Positions 53,212 through 62,775 are shown, numbered from the stretch's first letter. The stretch: 64,000 bases of DNA from Ktedonosporobacter rubrisoli (GCF_004208415.1 NZ_CP035758.1:2356001-2420000); one strand, 5' to 3'. Translations and numbers: made by a program. The notes: generated by a model not told the origin, from the sequence alone.

Positions 53212-54198
53212 ATGATGAAAGCTGCCTATATTGAGCAACCAGGTTTGGCCCAGCAAATACGCTATGGAGATCTTGCGATGCCTATAGTTGGAGAACGTGA
53301 CGTCCTGGTCAAAGTGCTTGCTGTGACTGTCAATGCTGTTGATACTTACATTCGTAGCGGTCAATATCAGATCCAGTTGCCATCTCCTTTTATCATTGGT
53401 CGCGACCTTACGGGCGTGGTCGTGGAAGTAGGCCCGGCCGTAACGCGCTTCCAGCCAGGTGAGCACGTCTGGGCAAATAACCAGGGCTATGATGGTCGGC
53501 AAGGGACGTTCGCCGAATGTTGTAGCATCGACGAGCAGCTTTTATACCATCTGCCGGCGGGCGTTGATCCCTATGAAGCAGTAACCGTGCTGCACTCGGG
53601 CCTTACCGCCGTATCGGGCTTATCTAGGGTTGGCGTGCAGCCGGGGGAGACTATCTTTGTGAACGGCGGCGATGGATCTATTGGGAGCGCAGTTCTGATG
53701 ATTGCTAAGGCCCTGGGGGCGAAGGTCATTGTCACTTCCGGGGATGAGCAAAAGGCTCATTGGTGCCGCGAGCTCGGCGCCGATCATATAATTAACTATA
53801 AGCTGCAGGATATCCATCAGGTGCTCAAGGAGCTTGTGCCTGAGGGCTTGAATATCTACTGGGATGCGACTAAGCGTTTTAGTGCCAGGAAAGCTCTTGA
53901 GGTGACGGCTAAACGGGGACGCATAGTTGTCATGGCTGGTCTCAACCACGAGACCGTGTTGCCGGTGGGCACCTTTTATAGCCGTGGTTATACCATGTAT
54001 GGCTTTACGGTCACCGATGCGAGCACCGCTGAGCTGCGTCGCTATGCCAAACAAATTAATGGTTGGTTGGCAACTGGTGTACTACATGGTCGCATTGCCG
54101 AACGCTTGCCCCTGGAGCAGGCGGCCTGGGCTCACCAGATCTATGAGACCCAGAATCTCTTTGGTAAGCTGGTCCTCTCGCCCGAGTGGAAAATGTGA
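53212..54198 (+). CDS. Zinc-independent quinone oxidoreductase (MDR superfamily)
   Basis: 328 residues. The NADPH motif GGDGSIGSAVLMIAKALGAKVIV (about 150-172) and DLTGVVVEVGPAV fit the quinone reductase/crotonyl reductase branch; no structural-zinc cysteine cluster. The second GxxGxxG glycine pattern is GGDGSIG. It reduces quinones or enones with NADPH (family knowledge). AAGGAGCGGC lies before the ATG. It sits between a small frame and a convergent WYL regulator. Confidence 0.88.
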   Translation: MMKAAYIEQPGLAQQIRYGDLAMPIVGERDVLVKVLAVTVNAVDTYIRSGQYQIQLPSPFIIGRDLTGVVVEVGPAVTRFQPGEHVWANNQGYDGRQGTFAECCSIDEQLLYHLPAGVDPYEAVTVLHSGLTAVSGLSRVGVQPGETIFVNGGDGSIGSAVLMIAKALGAKVIVTSGDEQKAHWCRELGADHIINYKLQDIHQVLKELVPEGLNIYWDATKRFSARKALEVTAKRGRIVVMAGLNHETVLPVGTFYSRGYTMYGFTVTDASTAELRRYAKQINGWLATGVLHGRIAERLPLEQAAWAHQIYETQNLFGKLVLSPEWKM

Positions 54199-54309
54199 TG
54201 CTCAGCGAGAGCAGTGGCGTGCAAGAAGGTCTCCTCGCTGCGTTGCGTCAATTACTCCCGCCTGAAGGCAAGAAGCTTGTGTCTTCGCTTCAATTCTAGA
54301 CCAGAAGCG

Positions 54310-55317
54310 TTATTGGGCTTTGTGGGTTTCGACGGCCTCTTGCTTGACGTTTTCCTCTGGAGCGGGCTGTGTAAGCGCGGTTTGCCTCATCTCTTCTGCC
54401 AGGCGTATCAGGGCGTCGCGCAAGCCTTGTGGCTGATGGATGACAAAGGGAAGATTGAGGCTAATCAGATAGCGAGCAGTTTGGTCAAGGTTATAGGCGT
54501 GACCTTGATAGAGTATGCCATTAGGGGTGGCCGAAAACTTACCATAGTAAGCAGGGATTTTCTGTTGCACAGTATACAAGGGAACCTGAAACTCTACCTC
54601 AATATAGTCGCCCTCTGGCGCCCTTGCGTGCTTCTCCATAACATAGGCCTGGCAATCGAAGGTCTCATCTTTCTCAAAGGGCTCCTCAAGCAACTTTACA
54701 TGCTGTATGCGATCAAGGCGGAAGGTTCGATGGTCTTGGCGTAGACAGCAGTAGCCAACCAGGTACCAGTGTCCCTCCCAACCTATGATTGCATATGGCT
54801 CGACTTTGCGATGCGTCACCTGATCATAGTGGGAGCGGTAGTCAAGGGCGATACGTTGTTGCTGCCCGATTGCTTCACTGAGGCTGAGCAGCAATGAAAT
54901 GTCCGGCCGCGTTTCGTTCTGCGGAGAAAAGAAGAACATATGTGAAGAGATGGCGTTCAAGCGTTCGCGGGCGCGAAATGGGAGCACACGCATGACTTTG
55001 GCCAGCGCTCCCTCAACGGCTGCTGCTGGCTGTCCGATCTCTAGCCAGGAGGTTCCCAGCAGCCCTAGTATGATCGCCGTAGCCTCCTCTTCTGTAAAAA
55101 GCAGAGGAGGAAGTTTAAAGCCGGGTCGTAGCCGATAGCCCCCATGTCGTCCGATGTTGGCCTCGACAGGGATTCCCACGTCCTGTAGATGCGTGATATA
55201 GCGGCGCACTGTGCGCACATCCATCTCCAGGCGAGCCGCCAACTCGGGACCCGTGATGGATGGTCTTGACTGCAACAATTCGAGTACGGTGAGAACGCGA
55301 CTGGTTGGATGGTACAT
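54310..55317 (-). CDS. YafY-like WYL-domain transcriptional regulator
   Basis: 335 residues. The N-terminal HTH_11 domain (LELLQSRPSITGPELAARLEMDVRTVRRYITHLQDVGIPVEANIGRHGGYRL) precedes a WYL domain (about 140-220: RIALDYRSHYDQVTHRKVEPYAIIGWEGHWYLVGYC) and a WCX-like C-terminus. WYL proteins sense ligands or nucleic acids and often control stress or defence genes. Its target is unknown; the convergent quinone reductase gene is a possible one. Confidence 0.9.
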   Translation of the reverse strand: MYHPTSRVLTVLELLQSRPSITGPELAARLEMDVRTVRRYITHLQDVGIPVEANIGRHGGYRLRPGFKLPPLLFTEEEATAIILGLLGTSWLEIGQPAAAVEGALAKVMRVLPFRARERLNAISSHMFFFSPQNETRPDISLLLSLSEAIGQQQRIALDYRSHYDQVTHRKVEPYAIIGWEGHWYLVGYCCLRQDHRTFRLDRIQHVKLLEEPFEKDETFDCQAYVMEKHARAPEGDYIEVEFQVPLYTVQQKIPAYYGKFSATPNGILYQGHAYNLDQTARYLISLNLPFVIHQPQGLRDALIRLAEEMRQTALTQPAPEENVKQEAVETHKAQ

Positions 55318-55533
55318 AATATTTTTCAGCTTTCGGGAGTTCTAGGCAACGCTCAGCGCAAAATAAAGGGCTTATCTTGCCCTCCTTTCTGTACTATATG
55401 CTGAAATCTCTGTTGGGTCAAGCCTTTCTGGCGCTGGCCCGGGCTTGCCTCTCCTCTTCGCCACCATCAGGCAAAGGAACAAGCAGAATTGGAACATCCT
55501 GGCACCTACCAGCATCCATGTAGCTTTTTAGCA

Positions 55534-55563
55534 TTGACAGGCAATTTCAGACTGGGCTATACT
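55534..55563 (+). promoter_or_regulatory. Promoter of the TetR gene at 55612
   Basis: TTGACA (55534-55539), 18 bp, TATACT (55558-55563). It predicts a short 5' UTR of about 40 nt. Confidence 0.65.
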
Positions 55564-55611
55564 TTTGAAATGAGTAAGGATTCACTTCCGCATTGAATGA
55601 GGAACGGATAT

Positions 55612-56211
55612 ATGCCAGGGGAAACGAAACAACATATTCTAGAAGCTGCTGCCAAGCTCATCGAGGAAAAAGGCCTGGGGCGAGTTACTACAAAGGAGCT
55701 ATCCAGAGCCACTGGCCTGTCTGAAGGGGCGCTCTACCGCCATTTTGTGGGTAAAGAAGAGGTTCTGCTGGCAGTGGTAGCGCAGAATTTGCCTGAGCTG
55801 CAAGCTACGTTTCAACAGCATCTAAGCGGAACCGGAGATCTGCGCAGCGACCTTGAAGCGATTGTCCTGAGTACCATGAATTACTTTACCAGGATTATTC
55901 CTCTATGCTCTGCTTTTTTCTCTGATGCTACTTTGCTTGAGCAGTTGCGCGCAGTATTTCAGCGCATCCAGTGTGGGCCCGAGTCGCTCTACGGGGCAGT
56001 CGCAGACTGCATTGCTCGCGAACAGGCTGCGGGACGCGTAAATCCTCGCGTCCCGGCCCTCAATATTGCCATAATGCTCTTAGGACCCTGTTTTCAGCAA
56101 GCTTTTATGCTCCAGCTCCTTGGCCGCGATCCCCTGGGCAAGAGCCAACAACAATTTGCCCAGGAGCTCATTCAGACCCTCATGCCAACGCTTATGCCCG
56201 AGAAGAACTAA
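55612..56211 (+). CDS. TetR-family transcriptional regulator
   Basis: 199 residues. HTH region KQHILEAAAKLIEEKGLGRVTTKELSRATGLSEGALYRHFVGKEEVL (about 5-52), then an all-helical ligand domain. The frame can begin at 55597, but GAGGA lies about 10 nt before 55612. The gene converges on a cytochrome P450 gene with only 18 bp between stops. Its targets are not evident from the sequence. Confidence 0.9.
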   Translation: MPGETKQHILEAAAKLIEEKGLGRVTTKELSRATGLSEGALYRHFVGKEEVLLAVVAQNLPELQATFQQHLSGTGDLRSDLEAIVLSTMNYFTRIIPLCSAFFSDATLLEQLRAVFQRIQCGPESLYGAVADCIAREQAAGRVNPRVPALNIAIMLLGPCFQQAFMLQLLGRDPLGKSQQQFAQELIQTLMPTLMPEKN

Positions 56212-56229
56212 AGCGTCCCAGAGCCGCTT

Positions 56230-57459
56230 TTAGCTCTGTAAGATCATCTCCTTTTGTTCAGAGGGTATAAAAACCACTGGTAAGTGCTTGAAGCCGAACA
56301 AGCCGGTCCCCTGGAAGAGCTCTAACGGCTCCTCGCTTGAGATACGTAGCCCTGGCAATTGCTCCAATAACATAGGCAAAGCAATAGAGGCTTCCATGCG
56401 CGATAATGGGGCACCAATACAAAAATGGATGCCATGCCCAAAGGCTACGTGTTTATTGGGCGTGCGTGTAATATCAAAACGGTCAGGATCAGGGAATTGC
56501 TCTGCGTCGCGATTTGCCGAGGCCAGCCAGGCAAAGATGAATGCTCCCGCTGGAATAGTAACATCTCCTAGCGTGACCTCGGTTTTCGTCATGCGGCCGA
56601 GGCGCCAGGCCGGCGAAGCATAGCGCAAAACCTCCTCAATCGCGTTAGGCATAAGCTCAGGCTGAGCCCGTAATTGGGCCAGCGCCTCGGGATGTTCATT
56701 GAAGCAACGTACGGCCTGGCCTAACAGGCTTGTTGTGGTAACATGGCCCGCTATTAAGAGGACGATACAGAAGCTGATCGTATCCTCAAGGCTCAAATGC
56801 TCGCCGTCTACTTCAGCAGCCAGCAGATCGCTCATCATGTCTACCTGCGGGTGACGGCGGCGCTCTTCAAGCAATTGCTCAAAGTAGTCTGACATTTCAT
56901 CAAAGGTCTTGTCTAAAGCTTGATCTTCTTGCCGTTCGTCAGACTTAAAAAACTCGCTATCTTTCACCTGCCGGCTGAGTAGAGCATCGGCCCAGGTCTT
57001 GAAGAGAGGGCGATCGGAGGTTGGCACTCCCAGCATTTCGGCAATGACTGTGGTAGGCAATGGATTAGCAAAATCGCTTACCAGATCTACCCTACCCTTT
57101 GGGCGGATCTCGTTGAGCAGCTCCTGGGTGATAGCGGCAATTCGCCCGGAGAGGCGCGCCAGGGCCTTTGGGGTAAAGGCAGACGAGACGAGACCCCGGT
57201 ATTGTCGATGATCAGGCGGGTCCATAACCAGCAGGCTGCGCCCTCGTTTTCTGCCGGAGACACTACTTTTTCTTGCGCGCAAATTCCTTTCTGCAGAGAA
57301 AAGTGAATAATCTGTAATGACGCGATGGACATCTGTATAGCGGAAGACATGCCAGCAACCGCTGCTTTCATCCAGCCAGACCGGCTGGGTTTCTCGCATC
57401 TGTTGGAGCCATTGGTAGTGTTGGCCAACATCCTGTAACGAATGTAATGTATGCAGCAT
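56230..57459 (-). CDS. Cytochrome P450 (bacterial, CYP107-like)
   Basis: 409 residues. Heme-binding loop AFGHGIHFCIGAPLSRMEA (Cys about 352), I-helix oxygen motif AGHVTT, ExxR as IEEVLRY, and PERF-like region FPDPDRFDITR are all present. Bacterial P450s of this group hydroxylate antibiotics, steroids or xenobiotics and need ferredoxin partners, which are not encoded here. It follows a TetR gene by 82 bp on the same strand. RBS GAGAGGAAG is upstream of the ATG. Confidence 0.94.
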   Translation of the reverse strand: MLHTLHSLQDVGQHYQWLQQMRETQPVWLDESSGCWHVFRYTDVHRVITDYSLFSAERNLRARKSSVSGRKRGRSLLVMDPPDHRQYRGLVSSAFTPKALARLSGRIAAITQELLNEIRPKGRVDLVSDFANPLPTTVIAEMLGVPTSDRPLFKTWADALLSRQVKDSEFFKSDERQEDQALDKTFDEMSDYFEQLLEERRRHPQVDMMSDLLAAEVDGEHLSLEDTISFCIVLLIAGHVTTTSLLGQAVRCFNEHPEALAQLRAQPELMPNAIEEVLRYASPAWRLGRMTKTEVTLGDVTIPAGAFIFAWLASANRDAEQFPDPDRFDITRTPNKHVAFGHGIHFCIGAPLSRMEASIALPMLLEQLPGLRISSEEPLELFQGTGLFGFKHLPVVFIPSEQKEMILQS

Positions 57460-57541
57460 AAGATGGGCTTCCTCTCTATTGATTACCGGCTGATAACATT
57501 CATTAAATTCAATGCTGGAAAATTTGCGTGTAAGACCCTGC

Positions 57542-58171
57542 CTATGATTTGCGCTTGATGCCAGCGAAGAAGAGACGACCTATCTGCTCGACAGCTTCCT
57601 CTGCTGTAAGATGATCCAGGGCAAAGCGTTGCTCTTGACCCCTGAGTGCGAGCAGTTGGACAAATGAATAGAGCATCAGACCCGTAGCCATCTCGGGATC
57701 AAAAACCCCTTCAGCTTTCCCTTCATCCAGAATAGCCGTGAGCTGGTTCATAATCTGCTCGCGCAGCTCCTTCCATAGCTGTCTGCGCTCTAAAATCTTA
57801 CGCCGTAGCTCTTCTTCATGGCTCAATAGATGCAGAAGCTGAGGACTAAGCAATTGCTGCTCTACGTGGATAGCGTATAGAATACGCTCAAGTTTATCCT
57901 GTGCCGAGATAGGAGCGGCGTCAACCTGCTCGATCAACTGCCCAAACTGCCGGCTTCTTTGCTCGATGAGCGCAAAAATGAGCTCGTCTTTGGTAGAGAA
58001 GTGCTGATAGAGCGTTCCTTTAGAGACGCCAGCTCGCTCAGCGATCTCATCCATAGAGGCAGCATGGTATCCCTTCTCGATAATGACTTCTTCGGCTGTT
58101 TCCAGGATGAATTCGGCTCGCTTCTGGCGTAGCGTCTCGCGGAGCGAACGCTCAGGAGTACGTGCTGGCAT
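57542..58171 (-). CDS. TetR-family transcriptional regulator upstream of the P450 gene
   Basis: 209 residues. HTH FILETAEEVIIEKGYHAASMDEIAERAGVSKGTLYQHFSTKDELIFALI (about 19-68) and a helical ligand domain with ELREQIMNQL. AAGGAGG is 11 nt before the ATG. It probably forms an operon with the P450 gene and is autoregulated through two imperfect operators 70-100 bp upstream. Confidence 0.92.
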   Translation of the reverse strand: MPARTPERSLRETLRQKRAEFILETAEEVIIEKGYHAASMDEIAERAGVSKGTLYQHFSTKDELIFALIEQRSRQFGQLIEQVDAAPISAQDKLERILYAIHVEQQLLSPQLLHLLSHEEELRRKILERRQLWKELREQIMNQLTAILDEGKAEGVFDPEMATGLMLYSFVQLLALRGQEQRFALDHLTAEEAVEQIGRLFFAGIKRKS

Positions 58172-58238
58172 CGGCTGATCATCCTCCTTACAAGGGATTT
58201 GAGCCTTTTCAGGCTCACACTATTCTTTTCACTCTAAA

Positions 58239-58277
58239 ATGACTTTCCAGTTCTAAATTTATACTCGAAAGTCAAAT
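58239..58277. promoter_or_regulatory. Two inverted TetR-type sites upstream of the tetR-P450 genes
   Basis: TGACTTTCCAGTT (58240-58252) and its inverted partner, read TGACTTTCGAGTA on the minus strand (58274-58262). Each has the TGAC-n-AGT half-site pattern of TetR operators, arranged as an inverted pair around the probable promoter. Confidence 0.6.
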
Positions 58278-58435
58278 TTGTCAAGGGGTTAAGGCAAAAG
58301 CTGACAATGTTTCCCTTCGCTTTACAGGAGACGCAAAAACGGGCAGTTGAATGCACAGAGGATGCGTGGTGCATAGTACGATATCGGCAGATTGTGGAGA
58401 AGTCTAAAGGAGAAGAGGAGCTCGGTAGCTGAGAA

Positions 58436-58472
58436 AAGAAGCGATCGCTCTATGCGTGAGTGACCGCTTCTT
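58436..58472 (-). terminator. Terminator of the DHA2 exporter gene
   Basis: AAGAAGCGATCGCTC pairs with GAGTGACCGCTTCTT (13 of 15 bp) around a 7-nt loop; on the minus strand the stem is followed by TTTTC. Confidence 0.65.
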
Positions 58473-58530
58473 CTGCTGGCAAATTAGATGAGAAAGACAG
58501 TTGATAGGTATGTATGTATGGATTTAGCGG

Positions 58531-60084
58531 CTAGATGGAGACATCAGCCTGGGTTTGCACATCATCCTCGGCAAAATGTAGCTTCTTGAAATGGCGAGGC
58601 GTGATGAGTAAAAGCAGCAGACCCAGGATTGCCGCTACAACCATGCCCCAGAAGATGTTATGCGTTGCGAAGTTGAGCCCATCGCGTACGTAGGCGATAA
58701 CTTGCGCACTAAAATGGCTGGCCGGACCCAATATATCGGTAACGTCATTAATTGTCGGAGGGATCTGGCTCTTAATCTGTCCGGGAGCATGCAGTATCCA
58801 GGCGGCAAGCACTGAGTTTGAGATGCTGCCAAAGACAGCTGTACCTAGCGTACTTCCTAATGAACGTGTAAACATATTCGAAGCTGTAACTACACCGCGC
58901 CTGTTCCATTCAACAACCGATTGTACACCTACCAGCGTGGCGGTTGTCGACAGGCCCAGGCCGATACCCATGATAAAGCTGCCGAGCGCTACGATAAGCG
59001 CTGAAGCTTTTTCGGGCAGGAATACGAAGTAGATGCCAGAAATGAGACAGAAGGCCATACCGATCAAGGCTGTATCGCGGAAGCCAATCCTGAGATACAG
59101 ACGAGCAGAGAACGATGAGGCCAGGGGCCAGCCGATAGACATTGTGGCTAGCACAAGACCCGAGAGTGTCGGGCTGAAGCCAAGCACGCCCTGAGCGAAA
59201 GTGGGCAAGAAGGTTGTCAGACCCAGCGTTAGTACGCCAGCTATGCCCGCAGCCAGATTTGCTCCTGAGAGGATGCGGCGGCTAAAGACCCATAGTGGCA
59301 CGATCGGATTCTCGACACGATTTTCCCACCAGCCGAAGGCCACAAGCATAAGTAGGGCAATCACAAAAACCACAAGACTCGGTACGGAAATCCAGTCCCA
59401 GCTTACTCCGCCTTCAAGCAAACCGAAGATCAAAAGACCTGTGCCCAGTACTAGTAAGAGGGCTCCGAGCACGTCTATGCGCTGCCGACGTCTCTCGACT
59501 TTTTCGTTGAGGCGCAAGCTGATCATCAAGAGCGCTAAAATACCGATAGGGATATTAATGTAGAAGATCCAGCGCCAGGAGGCATATTGGGCAAAAAGCC
59601 CTCCCAGGGCGGGACCAATAATGGCACTGATGCCCCATACACTGCTGAGCCAACCTTGAATACGTCCACGCTCTTCTATCGTATAGATATCGCCCACGAC
59701 TGTGCTACTGAGCGTCTGGATAGAGCCGGCCCCAATGCCCTGGATACCGCGAAAAACGATAAGCGAGACCATACTCCAGGAGAGGCCGCAGAGCATGGAG
59801 CCAACAAGAAAGATGATAGTGCCAATAATCAGTAATGGCTTGCGGCCGTAGAGATCGGCTAGCTTACCATAAATAGGATTAGCTACTGTGCTGGTCAGCA
59901 TATAGATCGAGAAGACCCAGGGAAAAAGCGAGAAGCCACTCAGATCTCTAACAATAGAAGGCACTACAGTTGCTACAATAGAACTATCCATAGCTGAGAG
60001 CGCCATCGTTAGCATAAGTCCAATCAGAATCTGCCCCCGTCCCTGCACAATAACAGTATTTTCTTTCATGCTCTCCGTCCTCAT
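58531..60084 (-). CDS. DHA2-family MFS multidrug exporter (14 helices, EmrB/QacA type)
   Basis: 517 residues, about 14 membrane spans. Motif A as GKLADLYGRKPLLIIG, the D1 region ALSAMDSSIVATVVPSI typical of DHA2 exporters, and WRWIFYINIPIG after helix 5-6. It expels drugs or metabolites by proton antiport (family knowledge). The ATG at 60084 follows GGGGAG at 6-7 nt; TTG at 60087 and ATG at 60069 are other options. It lies upstream of, and in line with, the TetR/P450 pair and has its own terminator, so co-regulation by TetR is possible but not shown. Confidence 0.9.
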   Translation of the reverse strand: MRTESMKENTVIVQGRGQILIGLMLTMALSAMDSSIVATVVPSIVRDLSGFSLFPWVFSIYMLTSTVANPIYGKLADLYGRKPLLIIGTIIFLVGSMLCGLSWSMVSLIVFRGIQGIGAGSIQTLSSTVVGDIYTIEERGRIQGWLSSVWGISAIIGPALGGLFAQYASWRWIFYINIPIGILALLMISLRLNEKVERRRQRIDVLGALLLVLGTGLLIFGLLEGGVSWDWISVPSLVVFVIALLMLVAFGWWENRVENPIVPLWVFSRRILSGANLAAGIAGVLTLGLTTFLPTFAQGVLGFSPTLSGLVLATMSIGWPLASSFSARLYLRIGFRDTALIGMAFCLISGIYFVFLPEKASALIVALGSFIMGIGLGLSTTATLVGVQSVVEWNRRGVVTASNMFTRSLGSTLGTAVFGSISNSVLAAWILHAPGQIKSQIPPTINDVTDILGPASHFSAQVIAYVRDGLNFATHNIFWGMVVAAILGLLLLLITPRHFKKLHFAEDDVQTQADVSI

Positions 60085-60670
60085 CAATTACTCCCCTATT
60101 CTAATTCATAATGTGTAGTATCTTATCATAAGTCAGATTAAAAGACGTGGAATGTGCCATGTCATCAGGTATGGATGTGAGTCACATGTTCCTAACTATA
60201 TCCTATGGGGAGCTTGCTGGTATCGCTCAAATGGACAGTTTTAAATCTGACCTTATTATCGAGGGAAGAATACTATGGCCGCCAGATATCTGGCTGGTTG
60301 GTGGCTGCTTTGTGGAAAGTATAATATTAACTGTAAATCATGCAAATCATGCGGGTATGCCTGTGTCTGCTATAGCCTCTCTGGTTGCTAATTCAACCTT
60401 CCACTTCCCTTGTCCCGACTTGTGAGAATTGTCCCAGCCAGGATAGAAGCAGCCCACAGCTTGAAAATGTAGTTACTCCCTTTTCAATGGGCAGACTCTT
60501 TTTACGCATTTTGTAAAAGGAGTCTGCCACTACCGAGCGTAGTTACCTCCTTGAGGAAGGTATTTACTGGCCTGCTATAAATTTAGGTTTCAGGTTATGG
60601 CTGCCCGCTCAACACTCTCTGAGCTGTCGGAAAGGATAAGCCATAACCTTGATAGATGAGCTCCGTAGAA
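60085..60670. other. Intergenic region with two large hairpins
   Basis: 586 bp. Stem GGCAGACTC...GAGTCTGCC extended by TTTTAC/GTAAAA (60490-60528, about 16 bp), flanked by the near-direct repeats GTAGTTACTCCCTT (60470) and GTAGTTACCTCCTT (60540). A second stem, GGTTATGGCT/AGCCATAACC (60593-60602, 60639-60648), lies just after the Rieske gene. No convincing ORF. Confidence 0.5.
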
Positions 60671-61615
60671 TTATGCGTGCTCAAGGCGTCGTAACTCAAT
60701 CTTGCCATTGCGTGTGCGCACAGCAAACGTAGGTTGAGCATAGACAGCCGGGCTGTTGGCTACGCTACCATCCTGTAGATTGAAGCCTGAGTTATGCCAG
60801 GGGCAATAGACAACTCCCTTCTCGCAGCGTCCCTCATCCAGCGGTCCGCCCATATGTGAGCAGGTCGCGGCAAGCGCATAAATGCTTGAGCCATCCTTGT
60901 AGAGAACTGCGGGAATGCCAGCAGCATCGACGCGCGTTAGCTTGCCAGGAGCTAAATCCTTCTCATCCATAACCGCCACGAAATCGTCGGAGCCGCCTTC
61001 CCAGGCAACATGGTTGGCTCCCACACCTGAAGAGTAGGCGAGTTCTCCGCCCAGATAGGCCGAATAGAGAGCGACTGCGTAAGCAGTTGTCGATAGCGTA
61101 ATTGCAGTGCGGCGCTGGCCTCCCAGCCTGAGCAGGGCAGAGGTCAGGTTAAGCACGGTAATACCTCCGTTGAGTAAACCGTGCAGCATGCCTGTTCGCC
61201 GTTCGGGCCCATCTGTGTCGGCCCATTGCGTGAGACCGCTTGCCGCAGCTCCGGTAGCTCCCGCCAGGCCAAGCCACAGCGCCATATCCGCTCCACGCTC
61301 GTATACGCGATCATTGTTGCCAAGCCAGCAGAGATCAAACATTGTAGAAACCATCCAGGCTCCTAGCGGAATATCGACAAGCACCGGATGCAGGGTATGG
61401 CCCAGCCAGACGCCATTGAGCCAATCCTTAATCTTATAACTGGGTTGGCCGGGCTGGCCGTACACCTTATGCAGCCATTTTTGCAATGGATTGGATAGCT
61501 TATCAAGCCAGGACATTCGGGTAAGGAGGCGTCCGTTGGCTCGGCGCAATGGTGGGCTTATTGGGGGCGTATCAACCCAGCTGGCATTTGGCGTGGGCAT
61601 TACGTTTGTTGTCAT
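60671..61615 (-). CDS. Rieske [2Fe-2S] protein with N-terminal DUF2231 membrane domain
   Basis: 314 residues. The N-terminal part (about 60-205) is a DUF2231-like membrane module: GHTLHPVLVDIPLGAW, three to four spans, GLTQWADTDGPERRTGMLHGLLN. The C-terminus (about 222-312) is a Rieske domain with both cluster motifs, CSHMGGPLDEG and CPWHNSGFNL. It may pass electrons at the membrane; the partner is unknown. AAAGGAG precedes the ATG. This fusion is common in soil bacteria. Confidence 0.92.
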   Translation of the reverse strand: MTTNVMPTPNASWVDTPPISPPLRRANGRLLTRMSWLDKLSNPLQKWLHKVYGQPGQPSYKIKDWLNGVWLGHTLHPVLVDIPLGAWMVSTMFDLCWLGNNDRVYERGADMALWLGLAGATGAAASGLTQWADTDGPERRTGMLHGLLNGGITVLNLTSALLRLGGQRRTAITLSTTAYAVALYSAYLGGELAYSSGVGANHVAWEGGSDDFVAVMDEKDLAPGKLTRVDAAGIPAVLYKDGSSIYALAATCSHMGGPLDEGRCEKGVVYCPWHNSGFNLQDGSVANSPAVYAQPTFAVRTRNGKIELRRLEHA

Positions 61616-61883
61616 AGATTAAAGCTCCTTTCGTACTTGAAGCCGGCCATCTTTTGGCGATTCCAGCGTTCCTGGCCGCCACTTTTCTAGCGAAAGAGTA
61701 GAAAATAGAGCGCGTAGCTATTCCCTGATTTGTTGTACCTGCTTTTCTTAGCACGTCCGATCCGGGCAAAAGATGACACAGCTTTTGCGCTGAGCCGGCT
61801 ATCTCTGCCAGGCCGGTCACCGCAAACTCGTGTTAGGTCAAGGAGCTGATTGGCGATATGCTGTGTATGAGAAGGGAGGGCTT

Positions 61884-62543
61884 TTAGCTCTCGGGCAGGG
61901 CTTCACTATATCTGGCAAGAAATGCCGGCAGATCGTTGAAGTCAGAGAAACGCTCTACCAGGAGCTCGCGTGGCCAATCCCACCAGGCAATTTTGAGCAG
62001 TTGGGCGGCTATCTCTTGGGGAAAGCGGGCGCGCAAGGGACGCGCCGGGACGCCTACAGCAATCGTGTAAGGATCAATATCGTGAGTCACTACCGCGCCT
62101 GCGCCGATGACCGCTCCCGTGCCGATGGTATTACCGGGTAGGATGATGGCGTTGCGCCCAATCCATACATCGTGACCGATAGTTACGTGCTGAGCACGGC
62201 GGCGCTCGAAAATACTTTCATCATCGGTGGGGGCAAAGCCATAACTGACCCGCCGATAGGTTGCATGATGCTGCATTACCCGCTCCATTGGATGATTACC
62301 GGGATTGATGCAGACGTGCGAGGCAATTGAGCAGAACTTACCAATAGTCGCGTAGTTAATTTCCACGCTATCACCGGTGTAGGAATAATCACCGATGCTT
62401 GTTTCTTGAATAACCGACCCCGCGCCGATGGCCGTCCAATCGCCGCAGGTGCTCTCAATGAGGCGCGCGCTAGGATGAATGCCCAGCGGTTCTGAGAGGG
62501 CATGTTGCCATTGCGGGACCACTTCTTCAAGCCTTTCTCTCAT
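61884..62543 (-). CDS. Hexapeptide-repeat acyltransferase (phosphonate-metabolism/Cat-like group)
   Basis: 219 residues. Left-handed beta-helix repeats (about 20-180) include IGKFCSIASHVCINPGNHPMERV and HVTIGHDVWIGRNAIILPG, then a C-terminal segment WWDWPRELLVERFSDF. These match the hexapeptide transferase family often annotated within phosphonate (phn) clusters and related to xenobiotic/virginiamycin acetyltransferases. No phn gene is near. Acetyl-CoA-dependent activity is inferred. The ATG at 62543 has GAAAGGG about 9 nt upstream; the frame from 62615 lacks support. Confidence 0.85.
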   Translation of the reverse strand: MRERLEEVVPQWQHALSEPLGIHPSARLIESTCGDWTAIGAGSVIQETSIGDYSYTGDSVEINYATIGKFCSIASHVCINPGNHPMERVMQHHATYRRVSYGFAPTDDESIFERRRAQHVTIGHDVWIGRNAIILPGNTIGTGAVIGAGAVVTHDIDPYTIAVGVPARPLRARFPQEIAAQLLKIAWWDWPRELLVERFSDFNDLPAFLARYSEALPES

Positions 62544-62738
62544 AGATATATCCCTTTCTATTGAAGAGATTGATTTTTTGCCAGAGTAAGCAAATATAGT
62601 AACTTTATAGCGCATAAGTGTTAAGAGGCGTGTTAAATAAACACAAAGTTTCGTTTAACTTTGCCCGAATCTGTGAAATGCTGGCTGGCTCTTGAGCGTG
62701 CTTGCTATGAAGTAAGGGACGCTGCTACTGCCGAAAAA

Positions 62739-62775
62739 GTTTGAAGGCCTGCCGTCCAGTGGAGAGACCTTCAAC
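62739..62775 (-). terminator. Terminator of the small membrane protein gene
   Basis: GTTTGAAGG / CCTTCAAC hairpin; on the minus strand the stem runs into TTTTT (complement of AAAAA at 62734-62738). Confidence 0.6.

Noticed and set aside
60129..60255. Imperfect inverted copies of TAAGTCAGATTAAAA as element ends
   Set aside because: Arms differ by two insertions, no target duplication is seen and nothing mobile lies between them.
60147..60425. 92-codon frame on the plus strand
   Set aside because: No ribosome site, no family features, and it lies in an AT-rich gap with hairpins; likely chance.
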